A stretch of DNA of 35,268 bases, from assembly GCA_023375785.1 (NCBI GenBank), contig SZWC01004814.1, positions 7,427 to 42,694 on the forward strand. Reading direction: 5' to 3'. A program made the position numbers and the translations under genes. Shown piece after piece: positions 19,871 through 30,260 of this stretch. The notes below the pieces were generated by a model. The model worked only from the letters and a program-made list of their open reading frames with translations. It was not told the DNA's origin and did no database searches. The stretch is from Penium margaritaceum (lineage: Eukaryota; Streptophyta; Zygnematophyceae; Desmidiales; Peniaceae). How positions within the stretch are numbered: position 1 is the stretch's first letter; every line of letters begins with the position of its first letter.

Positions 19871-21026
19871 TAGCAGAGGATGCGCTTGACGCCTGCGAGT
19901 GTAGTGGCCCTGGATCGGCCACGTACTTGCTCACTTGGCCCACCCCGTAGGCCAGGTCTGGTCGAGTCGCCACCATGGCGTACATGAGGCTGCCCACCGC
20001 CGATTGGTAGGGCACCCCTGCCATATCCTCCCGTTCTTCTTTTGTTTGCGGCGCCATTACTGCACTCAGTTCAGAGGTCGTGGAGACTGGACTGCCAGGT
20101 GGTTTGCAGTCCTCCATGCTGTACCGCATCAGCACCTCGGCCACGTATTTGGCCTGTCCCAGCTCAAGCGTGCGCGTCCTCCGGTTCCGCGTAATGCTCA
20201 CCCTGAGGTTGTACTCCAGCTCCTCAAAGGCCAACATCTGGAATCTGCTGCTCAGCCACTCTTTCAGCTGCTATAGGCTCGGCAAATCCGTCGAGCACAC
20301 AATCAGGGCGTCCACGTAGAGTGCAACGATCTGATGGAGCTGTTTTTCGTGCCGCACGTACACGCTGTGATCCGCCTCACAGCACTTGAAGCCGAGTTGT
20401 GCTATGAAGCTGTCCATCTGTTGGTACAAGCATCTGGGTGATTGTTTTAGCCCGTACAAGGACTTCCACAGCTTAAACACCTTGCCCTCCGGTGTGTCCA
20501 CCCCCTCTGGCACTTCCATGTAGATCTCTTTGTCTACGATGCCGTTGAAGAAGGCCGTATTTAAGTCCATTTGGTGGAGCTCCATGTCCTTTGCGGCCGC
20601 CACCGCAAGGATTGCCGGGATGCTTGTGAACTTGGTGACGGGAGCAAACGTCTCATCATAGTGCTTGCCCTTACGCTGTGCATAACCTTTTGCCAGCAGC
20701 CGTGCTTTTTACTTGTCAACCACACCTTCCTTTGTGAACTTGGTCTTAAAGACCCACTTTGAGCCGATGACCTTGGCATATTTCGGCCTGTCAACCAGCT
20801 CCCACGTATCATTTTCCATGATGGACGCCAGCTCCGATTTGATGGCTGCGTCCCATTGATCCCCTTTGGGCTGTGCAAGCACCTCTTGCACGGTAGTCGG
20901 CTCCGTTGATGCAGCCAGCATGCACCGCATCATGCCGATCCATCGACCGGTGCTTGCGTCGAAGTGCTTCCCCGCTTTTCGCTGCCTCCCGCTGCGGCGC
21001 GGTAGTTTTGGTGGCGCATCGTCGCT
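19871..21026 (-). pseudogene. pol: Element E: reverse transcriptase, YVDD changed to YVDA
   Basis: Minus strand, one frame with stops. EVLAQPKGDQWDAAIKSEL and TWELVDRPKYAKVIGSKWVFKTK (20880-20735) begin RT. A stop at 20709-20711 falls in the RLLAKGY block. MELHQMDLNTAFFNG (20588-20545) holds the first Asp, and LWKSLYGLKQSPRCLYQQMDSF follows. At 20307-20318 the catalytic motif reads YVDA: the last Asp, a metal ligand in YxDD, is Ala. A stop at 20271-20273 precedes LQVSITRNR-like sequence, and RT ends with AVGSLMYAMVATRPDLAYGVGQVSKY (about 19995-19920). The upstream linker 21389-21030 is acidic. Catalytically dead by both the stops and the substitution. Confidence 0.85.
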
Positions 21027-22349
21027 TTACTGCGATCCCTCCGACTCAGCACGCTCCAGTGAATCATCGCCCGGATGGCTCCCCAAGGATCTCTCTCGTT
21101 CTGGCGAAACATCGCCTGAACGACCGGCACGTCCGGTTGATTTTCCACCGACGCCCGATGCACACTCTGCCGAGAGTGCGCGCATTGGCACCCTTTGTGC
21201 CTCATCCACCGGATCCTTCCGGTGGATCTCTTCATCAGCTTGATCTTCATCAGAGTTCTCCGTGTCGGCTGCCACCGCTGGTGTACCTTCGCGCTCTGAT
21301 GCCGCATCCTCAACTTCGACGTCCTTTGGCTCCTCATAATCAAGGAGCTGGAACCACTCCCCCGTCTTTGGAGAGTCCACCACGTCCACGTCGTTGTTGC
21401 TGATGTAGCTCTGCTACTCGTCGAACTCGACGTCTTGGCTGCGGATTACCTCCTCCTTGTGCATGTCGTAGAGCCAGTACGCCTTATGCGCGCTCCCACA
21501 GCCAAGGAAGAGATACGAATTTGCCCGTGGCTCCAGCTTGCTGTCACGCCTCTGCGCAGCCTGCACCACCGCGTGCGCCTTGCACCCGAACACTTTCAGG
21601 TGTGCCACGCTTGGCTTGCGCCTGCTCCAAACCTCTTGCGACGTCTTCCAGCCGCTCTTCCCCTTCAGCACCACTGTAGGAGTGAGGTTGATGGTGTAGC
21701 TTGCCGTACGCACAGCTTCCGCCCAGAAGCTTCGCAGCAATTCCGCATCCACTAACATGGTCCGTTTCATATTCAGCAGCGTACTGTTTGCCCGCTGCGC
21801 CACGCCATTTGACTGAGGCGAATATGGCGTAGTTTGTTGCCATTTTATGCCCTACTGCTTCATCCACCCGCTACAATGCACGTATTCTCCGCCGTTGTCG
21901 CTGCGTAGTGCTCTGACCTTCTGGTCAGTCTACCTCCCCACCGCGGCGACATACTCCTTCAGCCGGTCCAGGACCTCGCCTTTCTGCTTCATGAAGTACA
22001 CGAAGACTTTTCTGCTATAGTCATCAATGTAGGTGACGAAGTAACATGCGCCGCTCTTTGACGCCATCTTGAATGGTCCGCACACGTCGTTTTGCACAAC
22101 CTCCAGCAGGTCCGAGGCGCGATTCACGTTCTCGTTGAACGGTTTGCACCGCGCCTTGCCCAAAATGCAAGGCTCGCAATTTTTGTGCTTTTCTCCATCT
22201 GTCGCCTCTTCTGCACCGTCGATGATGAGGCCGCGTACCAGCTCGCGCTTTGCCATCTCCTTCACAAATGCGAGTGAGGAATGCCCCAGTCGTCAGTGCC
22301 AGAGCTCCAGATCAGCTCCCCCTCCTTTGGCCAGGTTGACGGTGCGTTC
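21027..22349 (-). pseudogene. pol: Element E: integrase with catalytic Glu changed to Gln
   Basis: Minus strand. LELWH-stop-RLGHSS (about 22307-22280) is the pre-integrase motif with an in-frame TGA at the Arg position, then CEPCILGKARCKPF (about 22175), the CxxC half. The first core Asp is in VQNDVCGPF (about 22095), the second in LRSDNGGEYV (about 21895), after a TAG at 21930-21932. The third catalytic position, Glu in NGVAERxN of relatives, reads Gln in NGVAQRAN (codon 21795-21797). The C-terminal region GWKTSQEVWSRRKPSVAHLKVFGCKAHA...YLFLGC...YWLYD (about 21670-21450) is typical. It ends with EVIRSQDVEFDE and TAG 21414-21416. Non-functional. Confidence 0.85.
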
Positions 22350-23567
22350 CTACAAGTCTGGTGAATCTGTCGCCGCGGGGATCACCTTGGTCTCCACAAT
22401 GTAGAGGCCTCCCTCACGCTTAGCCTCTAGCACGGGCTCGCCGCCACCGTCCTTCCGCACGACTGCCCCTCTTCTCCTGAAGAGAACCTCGTACCCCTTG
22501 TCCGTCAGGCGGCTAACACTTAGAATGTCAGCCAAGCCGGGTACGTGCTGCACGTCCTTGATGACGCGCTGCACCCGCTTTCCGCCAACCACCACCTCCA
22601 CGTCCACGTCTCCTTGGCCAAACGCTGGCTCGACCTTGTCGTTCGCGACCACCATGGATTTGCTGGACTTGGTGTAGTTGATGAGCCCGACCTTCTTGAC
22701 CTTGGTATGCTCCTCTGCTCCAGAGTCAAGGCATCGCCGATTGGCCTTCTTAAGGTAGTGGTTTTGAGTGCCATTGAGGAGCGCCTTCTTGTCTTTCACG
22801 TCTTTGCCACCGGCCTTTGCCTCCTCGGTGCACTCACGGGCCCAATGGCCCTCCTTGCCGCAGTTACTGCACGCACCCTTCTTGGCGCCTTTCTTGCCGC
22901 CGCCATGTCTGCCATCTCCCTTGGCCCCGCTTCCACCACCACGCGTTTTGGTGACGAGGGCCGATGAGGACGACGAGGACTCCCTGCAGCTCCGTTGTTG
23001 CGCCTCGTTGCCCATGTACTCTGCGATTGCGCCATAGGTGAGCTTGTCCTCTGCCCATCCTCCCAAGACTGTAATGAGAGGGCTCCTATTGTCAGGAAGG
23101 GCCGTGAGGAGGGCCATTGTCTGCAGCTGCGTGTCAATCTTCCACCCCACCTCATTGCACTGTGAGGCAAGCGACTCGATCTGCTGCATGGCGGTGATGA
23201 CATCATCTACCTCCTCAATTCTCACCGTCAGGATTCGCTTCATTGCGAAGATTTTATTCGCCAACGACTTTGATTGATGGATGTCACAGAGTTTTTGCCA
23301 AGCTTCGGCTGCCAACTTGCAGCCCTGGAAGTAGCCCCACTGCAACTTGGCCGTTCCGGACACAAGCAGCATGAGCGCCTCCATGTTCTTTTTTGTGAAG
23401 GCCTCTTTTTGCGCTTCCGTCCCCGTCACTTCATCGAGGACTTCCGTTCCCTTCATGACCTCCAGCAGCCCCTTATGCGCGAGGTGCACCTTAAAGTGCC
23501 ACCTCCATAGCCTGTAGCTAGGGCCATTTGCATACTTCTAGATGGGCTGCGTCTCCTTCTGCGCCAT
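22350..23567 (-). pseudogene. gag: Element E: gag and protease in one frame
   Basis: The start is set at minus-strand ATG 23567-23565; a TAG nine codons later (23538-23540) interrupts it, after which the frame is open for 380 codons or more. Gag begins with YRLWRWHFKVHLAHKGLLEVM, like the copia FDGxNYxxWKxxMxxxL motif, then MEALMLLVSGTAKLQWG, AWQKLCDIHQSKSLANK, LLTALPDNRSPLITVLGG (UBN2), a Gly/Lys-rich tail, and a perfect CCHC knuckle CSNCGKEGHWAREC (about 22875-22835). Protease follows: RRCLDSGAEEHTK (about 22735), with DSGA intact, to VKDVQHVPGL-type sequence and LSVSRLTDKGYEV. It ends at TAG 22350-22352 (consistent with CAG to TAG). This is the clearest gag in the window. Confidence 0.88.
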
Positions 23568-23691
23568 TTGCGCGGTCTTCAACTCCGGGACCTCAGAGCT
23601 TGACGGCGAAGTCGTCCCTGACGACAACCCGTCCGCCGCGAAAGCCGTGAGCGATGTGTAGACCGGTCAGGGCTGTGGGCCCATAACCCTT

Positions 23692-24667
23692 TGTCAGAGA
23701 ACGGCCCCTGGGTGGAGGCAGTTCCAACGTGGCCTGACGGATCTGCTTGGTGTTCACGGCTTCTTTTGTGCGGGTTCTGAGTCTAAGCGTGAGCTTTCTG
23801 GTGGCCTCACGCTATGTTTCTGGGAGTTGAAGGCATTTGCAAGACAGTCACTTTTGCGAAGGGAATAACGCAATTTTGCATTTGGTTTTGAACATGGACA
23901 TGATCTAAACATTTGTACGGCTAGTGATGAGCTCTCTAATGCACCAAACCGTGCGCAATTTGAATCACCGTAGCTCCCACTACGTCATCCAAAGCGCAGT
24001 ACCCCAAATCAGCCGCTCAGTCAGCGGCGCGCACCACGTCGCCCGCGGAGGCGCCCTCGCACATCAAGGACCCATCAAAACACCATTCCAGAGGTGCAGA
24101 TGTCTCTACACGTAGTGGCGGCACCCCTCGCGCCTTTAGGGTTTGTTTTGATGACTTAATCATCGAGTTTGGTGATGGGGACTGATGTAGGTCGAAACCT
24201 GTTCGCGGACCTCCAGTCGGAATTTTGACTGTCCCCGAGTAACAAAATGTACTACTGAGTTCCGGACTCCGAGCCAGGATTTTGGCTAAGTCCCTCAGTA
24301 ACAAATTGCACTCTTGAAATCCGGCGGATCATCCACCGGACGCCTCGGCAGATCTTCCGGAGCTAAATCCCCGGATGGCATTTTGTTACTCGTTCCGGTC
24401 AATTATTCACCGGAAGTCGAACCACGGCCGGCTCCCAGAACCGCCGCGCACACCCCAACTTTGGAAGCCCATATCTCCCTTGTTACTAGTCTGATTCCGG
24501 TGAAACAACTTCCAGCGACTCGTCAACTTTCAGGGCTAATCCTCCACTTTAGGATCCGAGCAATCATCGAGTCGCCGGATCCGTCGACGAGGAATTTCCT
24601 CTCTCTGGCGGCTCGTCGGCGCCTCCTGGCGCCGCACTTGGGCATGCATAGGGGCAAATCTTCAACA
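23692..24667 (-). repeat. 5' LTR of element E
   Basis: 976-bp partner of 18542-19513. On the minus strand it is followed by aagggttatgggcccacagc at 23691-23672, where a primer-binding site should lie; this does not match the initiator-Met PBS seen in A and F, so the primer is uncertain. The imperfect tandem repeat of period about 60 bp seen in the other LTR is also present (24220-24330). Confidence 0.92.
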
Positions 24668-24900
24668 TGCTATAGTCGCTGACTAGTTGGCCTCCACTCG
24701 GTTGGGTTGTAGGACAGCGACCATGCACCTAATGCTAGAGGATTTCAAAGCAGGACAAAGTACGTGTTCAACATTGGTCAAGGAGCGGTTTCATGGCGGA
24801 GTGGGAAGAAAGACCGTATCACTATGAGTTGTACAAAAGCAGAGTATGTGGCTTGCAATTAAGTTGTAATGGAGGTGACATCGTGGTTCTTGTATGATGT
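24668..24900 (+). pseudogene. pol: Element D: RNase H fragment, right half
   Basis: Plus strand, resuming after element E. In shifting frames it reads SDHAPNARGFQSRTKYVFNIGQGAVSWRSGKKDRITMSCTKAEYVACN (about 24715-24865), which is the copia RNase H region from the first Asp block to the Glu of the AEYVA motif. The frame is broken near 24865 and no polypurine tract or LTR is found before minus-strand element G begins near 24905. Together with 17433-18541 it forms one interrupted RT-RNase H. Confidence 0.75.
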
Positions 24901-24904
24901 GTAC

Positions 24905-25430
24905 ATTCACATTCTCCACGTACCTCTTATGTGTGTCGCGGTAGGGCTTCCCCTCCAAACAGCCGATATAGAGCTATTGCTGAAAGTTGAGATGGTAGTT
25001 GTAGCTACTCCAACATATGCATGGCAATGTTGAAGTATAGCGCATGCCACATCTCCCCATGTGTCTCTTGTACCACTAATACAAGACACTCCTCAGGGAG
25101 GATCTTAGTCACCCCCAATAGGCGATACATATCGCCTTCTTTCATCAACCTTGTCAGGTCCTCTCCAGTGTCCTTGTTGAGGATGTAGCCAAGGTCTTCA
25201 TCAAAGACAACACATAGTCCTTTGCTTGTGAGAGAGGATACTAAGAGGAGGTTGAATACAGCATTAGCTACAACCAGCACACCATGGAACACTCCCACTT
25301 CAATGCCACGCAATGTCTCCAACCTCACTTTACAAGCCCAATCCCCTCAACATTCACCACCTGATCATCACTCATAGCAATAGGTCTCAAAGGGATGGTA
25401 GACAGCTTCATAAATTACTCTTTGTGGTAC
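24905..25430 (-). pseudogene. pol: Element G: protease and pre-integrase fragment
   Basis: Minus strand. A degraded protease start (MSDDQVVNVEGIGLV, about 25375-25335) is followed by LRGIEVGVFHGVLVVANAVFNLLLVSSL (25313-25235), GLCVVFDEDLGYILNKDTGEDLTRLMKEGDMYRLLGV (25225-25115), and a pre-integrase tail with a C-x-x-x-G-K-P-like piece (LEGKPYRDTHKRYVEN, about 24955-24910). The peptides closely resemble element C over the same stretch, so G and C are one family. It stops at about 24905 where plus-strand D RNase H lies. The catalytic DSG motif is not recognisable. Confidence 0.72.
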
Positions 25431-27100
25431 GTCAAGCTCTTGTTAAAGGTGGAGTCTTTGTACCATGCAAGTGTTCAAATCTTTCATTAAGAAATGGTCG
25501 CGCACATCCTTGAGGAAGTTCATGTTGCCAAATTGATGCACATCTACCTAGTTTTGGTAATGTTGCTGTTGCTGACACTGTTATGACTACTGCTGCTACT
25601 GTGGAGTTTTCTGCCATTCTTTCCATAGTTGCTGTGATAGCCACTATTGCTGCTCGTTCTAGTCACTCTTGAACTTGAAGCACTCTTTGTAGTGTTCCTC
25701 TTTATGGAAGTAGTGGCACTTGCTTTTCTTCTCGCATCTCTACGACCAAGACTACTGCTGCTGCTGCTAGTCGTACAAGTCCATTATCAAAAAGGCTACT
25801 TTTGTGGTGTTGCTGGTGTTGCATTTTGCTGTATTGTAGTGCAATTACAGCGACACCATGCACGTGCCGATGAATTCAAGGTTGAGAGTTGTTGGCACTC
25901 TAGTGTCTTTTGCACCTTGTTATTGCTTCATGGATGTCCCTAGAAGAAGAGGAGGATGAAGCGTGTCTCTTCCATACAGTTCTCGACTGATTTCAGTAGC
26001 TTTGCCGGATCCTTTGCCCTTCCCGGGTACACCTTCATGCCTTCATCATTCTTCAGTTGTAATTCCATCATCTTTTTCTCCGAAAGCATGATGAAATCTA
26101 TTAATCCGTGTAAATATTCTTGCCTCATGTGTGCATTTTAGTGCACAAAGCATGCCAGCCATGGGACTGGAGGCAACACATGTTGAGTGCTTACATCACC
26201 TGCTACAAAAACAACTCTCTCCTCATGCTGTCGCTCATGACTCATGTGCCTCGACTCCAGCTCAGTTTCCCATGCTTTGTGCTCTCACTCGCTCACCTCG
26301 GTGTTACCAAACCTAGATGAGAATTTGTCTCTAGACTGAAATACTTGATTGTTTTCATAGAAAGACCTAGAATAGTCCATGGTATTTGTCTGACGTAGGA
26401 TAGGTCTGCTCTGGAGGGCCGCTCACACACTTGGCTGCAAGATGCGGTCTAGGGACGAGTTTTGCCCTCGATTAGCAAGAGCAAGCCAACGCAGCTGGCA
26501 GACCTCGCTGAATGGCCGCGCTGAGCACAGTATGTAACTCATTCTTCACTCTCCCCCTTTTCTTACCTGTTGAACATGGACACTTAGTTTCAAAGTCCTA
26601 CCCATGGCTGAACATTCTTTTGGACCTAGCTCACTGGTTTGACTTGCATTTTGAAGGTCTCCTAATTCTTAAAAACAAAATCCTTGTTCTTCTACTTCTT
26701 GTAAAACGCAACCAACCCTCCTTTATAGTACCCAGGTCACTCATGTACTAAAGATGCGAGTTGGAGATGGTGTTGAAAAGTAGCCTGTATGCTTGCGTCT
26801 CCTTCTTCTTCCACTCCTCATATGCCACGAGTACAGTTGCAGAGGAACTTACATCAGCTACACCCTTCAGCGGTATCTTCCCCGCCACAACTTACACTAT
26901 GGTGATGCCTTTTGTTCGTGGAACTGGAGCCAACTCGTCACTGCTCACCACCTCCCAACAGTCCCTCTCCTCCAAAAGGAGACGGGTACAGATCTTCCAA
27001 AATGTGAGGTTTGTGCATCCTTCCAGATGCAAAGGCTCGGTCGTTTTCACAATGCCTATTTCTTCCATTTCAAGCATGGATTGTGCTTATTGCTACCCTT
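25431..27100 (-). pseudogene. gag: Element G: gag, interrupted by about 430 bp of unrelated sequence
   Basis: Minus strand. The N-terminal part (27077-26895, including EEIGIVKTTEPLHLEGC and APVPRTKGITIV) parallels C. Core pieces follow near 26800-26640. After about 430 bp without gag similarity (roughly 26140-26570), gag resumes as LIDFIMLSEKKMMELQLKNDEGMKVYPGRAKD (26100-26010), matching C EKKMMRERMQNEGGIEVYD. A zinc knuckle with the second Cys lost reads CHYFHKEEHYKECF (about 25718-25677). A Gln/Ala-rich stretch separates it from protease. Many stops. The 430-bp interruption has no recognised domain. Confidence 0.65.
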
Positions 27101-28014
27101 GAACACCGTCACTATCCCTCCTTCTGCAGCTCATTCTACCATAAAACTGTCTGAGAGAAATGAACTGTACAGAGCAGTAGACTGAGATTTCTGGAAACAT
27201 GAGTCCATCACGGGAAAATTTAGCTCAGAATCTTCAGATTGACCCCGGGGATTATGAATGAGAATTCCTCTTGAAAACAGCCTATGGTGCTGCTCCTACT
27301 CCTGCTCAGACCAGCCAGGTTGTAAATGAATTTTCTCCCAAACGTATCGATGGAATGCTGATATGTTTGCACCGATGCAAAGTGTAAGAATTACAGTACA
27401 ATATAGCGCGTCACTTCTTTAACAAAAGCAAAAATCAAGATAGTTATGGCCACTACAAGGCAACAATCGTACTTGGAGAGAAGAGTGTTCAACTGGCCGA
27501 TCTCATATTGAGTATAGCTGATTTGTTTGTGGGTTTTTGGGGTAGCTGCCATAGTTTTCGGGTGCTCATCCTTAGGGGGCCATCGTGTCAGCTGTTGGCC
27601 GTACACTGTTGAGTAGCCGCCCTCGGTTAATACCGAGAGGTCAGGCTTGAACCTTGGGTGGCGGTGTAATCTCGCTCGGCTTGATACTTGATGCAAGGTG
27701 AGCGCTTACCGACTCTTACATGCCCGTTCGCCCTCCCAACACTTGTCTTGATTGTTTCTTATTGCAACTTCCAACATCCATGACATAAGTGTCCCGTGGG
27801 GATCTTCCCTCTCTCTCTTACCCTGCACACATTTCTCACTAACAAAGTCAAGAGTAACTTCAGGCACTGAATGGTCGAGGGAGGGAGGGTGCATGCACAT
27901 TGGGGAAAGGGGTGCTGAAGAAGGTGATTTGTGGATGGTTTTCTGATGCATGTGTGTACAGTCGTGACTCTGAGCCTATGGTCAAGAACATATGGGTTGG
28001 TTGCAGTTTTCTAN
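27100..28014. other. No recognised gene; spacer between elements G and F
   Basis: I see no protein domain or RNA gene. A short stretch near 27624-27665 (a hairpin-forming ctcggttaataccgag followed by ggcttgaaccttgggtggcgg) loosely resembles the B-box neighbourhood in the LTR of element A (ggttcgatccctgggtggcgg), so a remnant of the same tRNA-like segment is possible. An n at 28014 directly abuts the left LTR of F and hides its target duplication. Confidence 0.45.
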
Positions 28015-28615
28015 TAAAGGGAACGAGACGAATCTATTGCAACTTGTTTCGTGCAAAACGGTGCTGATTTGAGTGAGTTATGGTTGGGTGAGGGGCGGCC
28101 ATGGATCCGTCGTAAAAAAAGTACAAGTGTTGAGCGTGAGCAACAACGAGCTCTACGGAGTGGGACTCGCTACTCGAGCCCACCCATCGGCCGGCGAGCG
28201 AAGCTCGCCGGCGCTCAATTCCCAGGTGCGCGGAAATTCCGCGCACGACCCTAAATCCGGCTCTAGGCCGGTTCCATGTTTGCGCACGACCTACGTCAGT
28301 CAGAAATACCCAGCCTTGACTTCGAGGTCACATCTAGGTCTGCGAACTCAAACATCAAGCATGCAGGATCAAATAAAAGACAGGACCACACTAGGTCCCC
28401 TATGACTAATCTAGCAGTAGTCTTGGCTGAAGGGCTGGAGCTGGGGCATTGCTGCTGAGAGGGAAACGAGCACAGGAGGGGAAGAGAAGTGGATGTCTGG
28501 TGTGCTCAGTGCTGACGCACGTGCTCACTGTGCGTCATTTCCGCTCTCAGAGTCAGCAAGCCCTGCACACTCATGGCCACCGCAGAGTCGTACATATATA
28601 CGGGGAGGATTAACA
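28015..28615 (-). repeat. 3' LTR of element F
   Basis: 601-bp copy of 34196-34797. On the minus strand it begins TGTTAATCCTCCCCG just after a polypurine tract (plus-strand 28616-28626, gcccccttgg). A TATATA motif (28595-28600) lies only about 15 bases inside the LTR start. Confidence 0.92.
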
Positions 28616-29120
28616 CGCCCCCTTGGCCATGGGTGCAGAGGGTGCANAGTTGTAGTGCAGTGGAGGGAAGTGCTTTAGTGAGGAAATCTGCCAGTTGTGC
28701 ATTCCCGCTGATGGGCTTGACTTGAATGGCTCCTGATTCCACTGCCTCACGGACGAAGTGATGTTCGACGTTAATGTGCTTTGTGCGTGGATGCAACACA
28801 CCATCATTTGCTGCAATGCTGCGTGCGGCGGAGCTGTCGCTGTGCAGTGGGACCGCTTGCACATTCAGACCCAATTCCTCAAGCAAGCGCGCCAGCCAGA
28901 TAGCCTCACATGCTGCTTCACCCAATGCCATGTACTCCGCTTCTGCCACACTGCGCGCCACACAGGACTGTTTTGCACTTCTTCACGATACAGCCGTGCC
29001 CCACAGACGAAACACATACCCACCACGACTACGGGCCTGACGGTCTCGCGCATAGTCGCTGTCACAAAACCCATCCAGCAAGCGACACGCTGTGGGAGCA
29101 AAGACCAAACCAAGGCCAGC
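28616..29120 (-). pseudogene. pol: Element F: RNase H
   Basis: Minus strand, same frame as the rest of pol. GFCDSDYARDRQARSRGGYVF (about 29075-29015) has the first Asp residues, then an in-frame TGA at 28983-28985 where relatives have Trp (SWRS), consistent with TGG to TGA. The domain resumes with SCVARSVAEAEYMALGEAA (Glu, about 28935), LHSDSSAARSIAAND (Asp, about 28845), HPRTKHINVEHHFVRE (about 28805) and ADFLTKALPSTALQ (about 28690-28650), just before the n at 28647. The frame then runs into the LTR and ends at 28506; the true C-terminus is hidden by the n. Apart from the stop, all active-site residues are present. Confidence 0.88.
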
Positions 29121-30260
29121 AGTGTCCAGCACGTAGCGCAGCAGTTTCAACAGTGCTTTTTGATGCGCGCTGCGAGGTTGTTGACCAAATTGAGCCAGCA
29201 CATTGACTGCACAGGAGATGTCTGGACGTGTGGTGGATGCCAGGTAGGATAGGCTGCCAGTGATCTGCCGGTACAGTGTAGGATCGCAGTCTGGACCGTA
29301 GTCAGTGGTGCGTGCATCCAGCAAGTGAGTGTACACATCAGGGCTCATCGGTGAGTGCTGCTGTGGAAGGCGTTGTACGAGGTGTTGAAAACGACCAGTG
29401 AGGTGTGTCAGAAACCGACCTTGATGCAGTGAGAGTGTGCGTGCAGATCTGTCTCTGATGATAGTCATGCCCAAGAAGTTGCTTGCCTCCCCCAAGTCCG
29501 TCATGTTGTAGTGCTCAGTCAGTAGGGCCTTTGTGCGTGTGATGAGAGAGAGCGACGGGGACAAGAGCAACAGGTCATCGACATAGACCGACAGCATGAC
29601 AGGTACTCCATCTTCCCAGCGCAAAAAGCAGGAAGGATCACACACACTCTGTGTGAATTTCCCAGTCATGAGAGTGCGACTAATCTCTTTGTTCCAACAC
29701 CGGGGTTCTTGCTTCAGTCCATAAAGAGCTTTAAGCAGCAACCAGACGCGATCTGTTCCATCCTCAAACCCTTCTGGCTGTTTGACATACAGTTCCTCCT
29801 CCAGAGGGCCATTCAGAAAAGCATTTTTTACGTCCATTTGATGAATCTCCCAGCCTTCATGGGCGGCCACGCCCAACAGCACTCTGCCGGTGCCATACTT
29901 GCGTACTGGGGCATAAGTGTCAGTGAAATCTTGTCTTGGAACTTGATGAAATCCCTTAGCTACCAGCCTGGCTTTGTATTTTTCAATTAGGCCAGCCAAG
30001 TTCCTCTTCAGCTTGAAGACCCACTTCACATCTATGGCCTTTCGGCCAGGTGGAAGAGGCACAACCTCGAACACCTTATGCTCCAAAAGAACGTTGATCT
30101 CGGCAGTCATGGCCTTCTCCCATTCAGGTGCTTCAGGGCGCCCCCTTGCCTCAAACAGGGTCAGGGGCTCCACCTGTTGGTGCTGTGTGGAGTTGGGACC
30201 AGTCATGTGATAGAACTGTCGATAGTTAACGCGTGGGATGTCCCTCAAAGTGCGTTTTAC
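29121..30260 (-). CDS. pol: Element F: reverse transcriptase domain
   Basis: Minus strand, uninterrupted within the 774-codon open stretch 31307-28983. RT begins with EWEKAMTAEINVLLEHKVFEVVPLPPGRKAIDVKWVFKLK (about 30120-30005), then ARLVAKGFHQVPRQDFTDTYAPV, QMDVKNAFLNG (first Asp, about 29845), LLKALYGLKQEPRCWNKEI, SVYVDDLLLLSP (YVDD at about 29590-29575), LGEASNFLGMTIIRD and ITGSLSYLASTTRPDISCAVNVLAQF (about 29260-29180). All catalytic motifs are intact, unlike E, C, D and B. It would be made as part of the Gag-Pol polyprotein and work in the cytoplasmic particle. It is the only complete RT in this window, although stops upstream and downstream break the polyprotein. Confidence 0.9.

Larger units (their letters stand above)
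18542..24667 (-). mobile_element. Element E: full-length copia retrotransposon inserted into element D
   Basis: Two direct repeats of 972 bp (18542-19513) and 976 bp (23692-24667), running TGTTGAAG...TCTGACA on the minus strand, enclose a minus-strand gag-pol. Left flank tgctc and right flank tgcta are a 5-bp target duplication with one mismatch. Removing the element rejoins the two halves of D at the RT/RNase H border. The LTRs differ by several dozen bases (about 7% by eye), so E is older than A and F. The gag-pol is one frame (minus-strand positions congruent to 2 modulo 3) from 23567 down to about 19870, broken by stops. Most of RNase H is missing. Confidence 0.92.

Noticed and set aside
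20866..21403. Plus-strand frames of 125 and 165 codons
   Set aside because: They are antisense to the acidic linker and RT start of element E, which has clear motifs on the minus strand.
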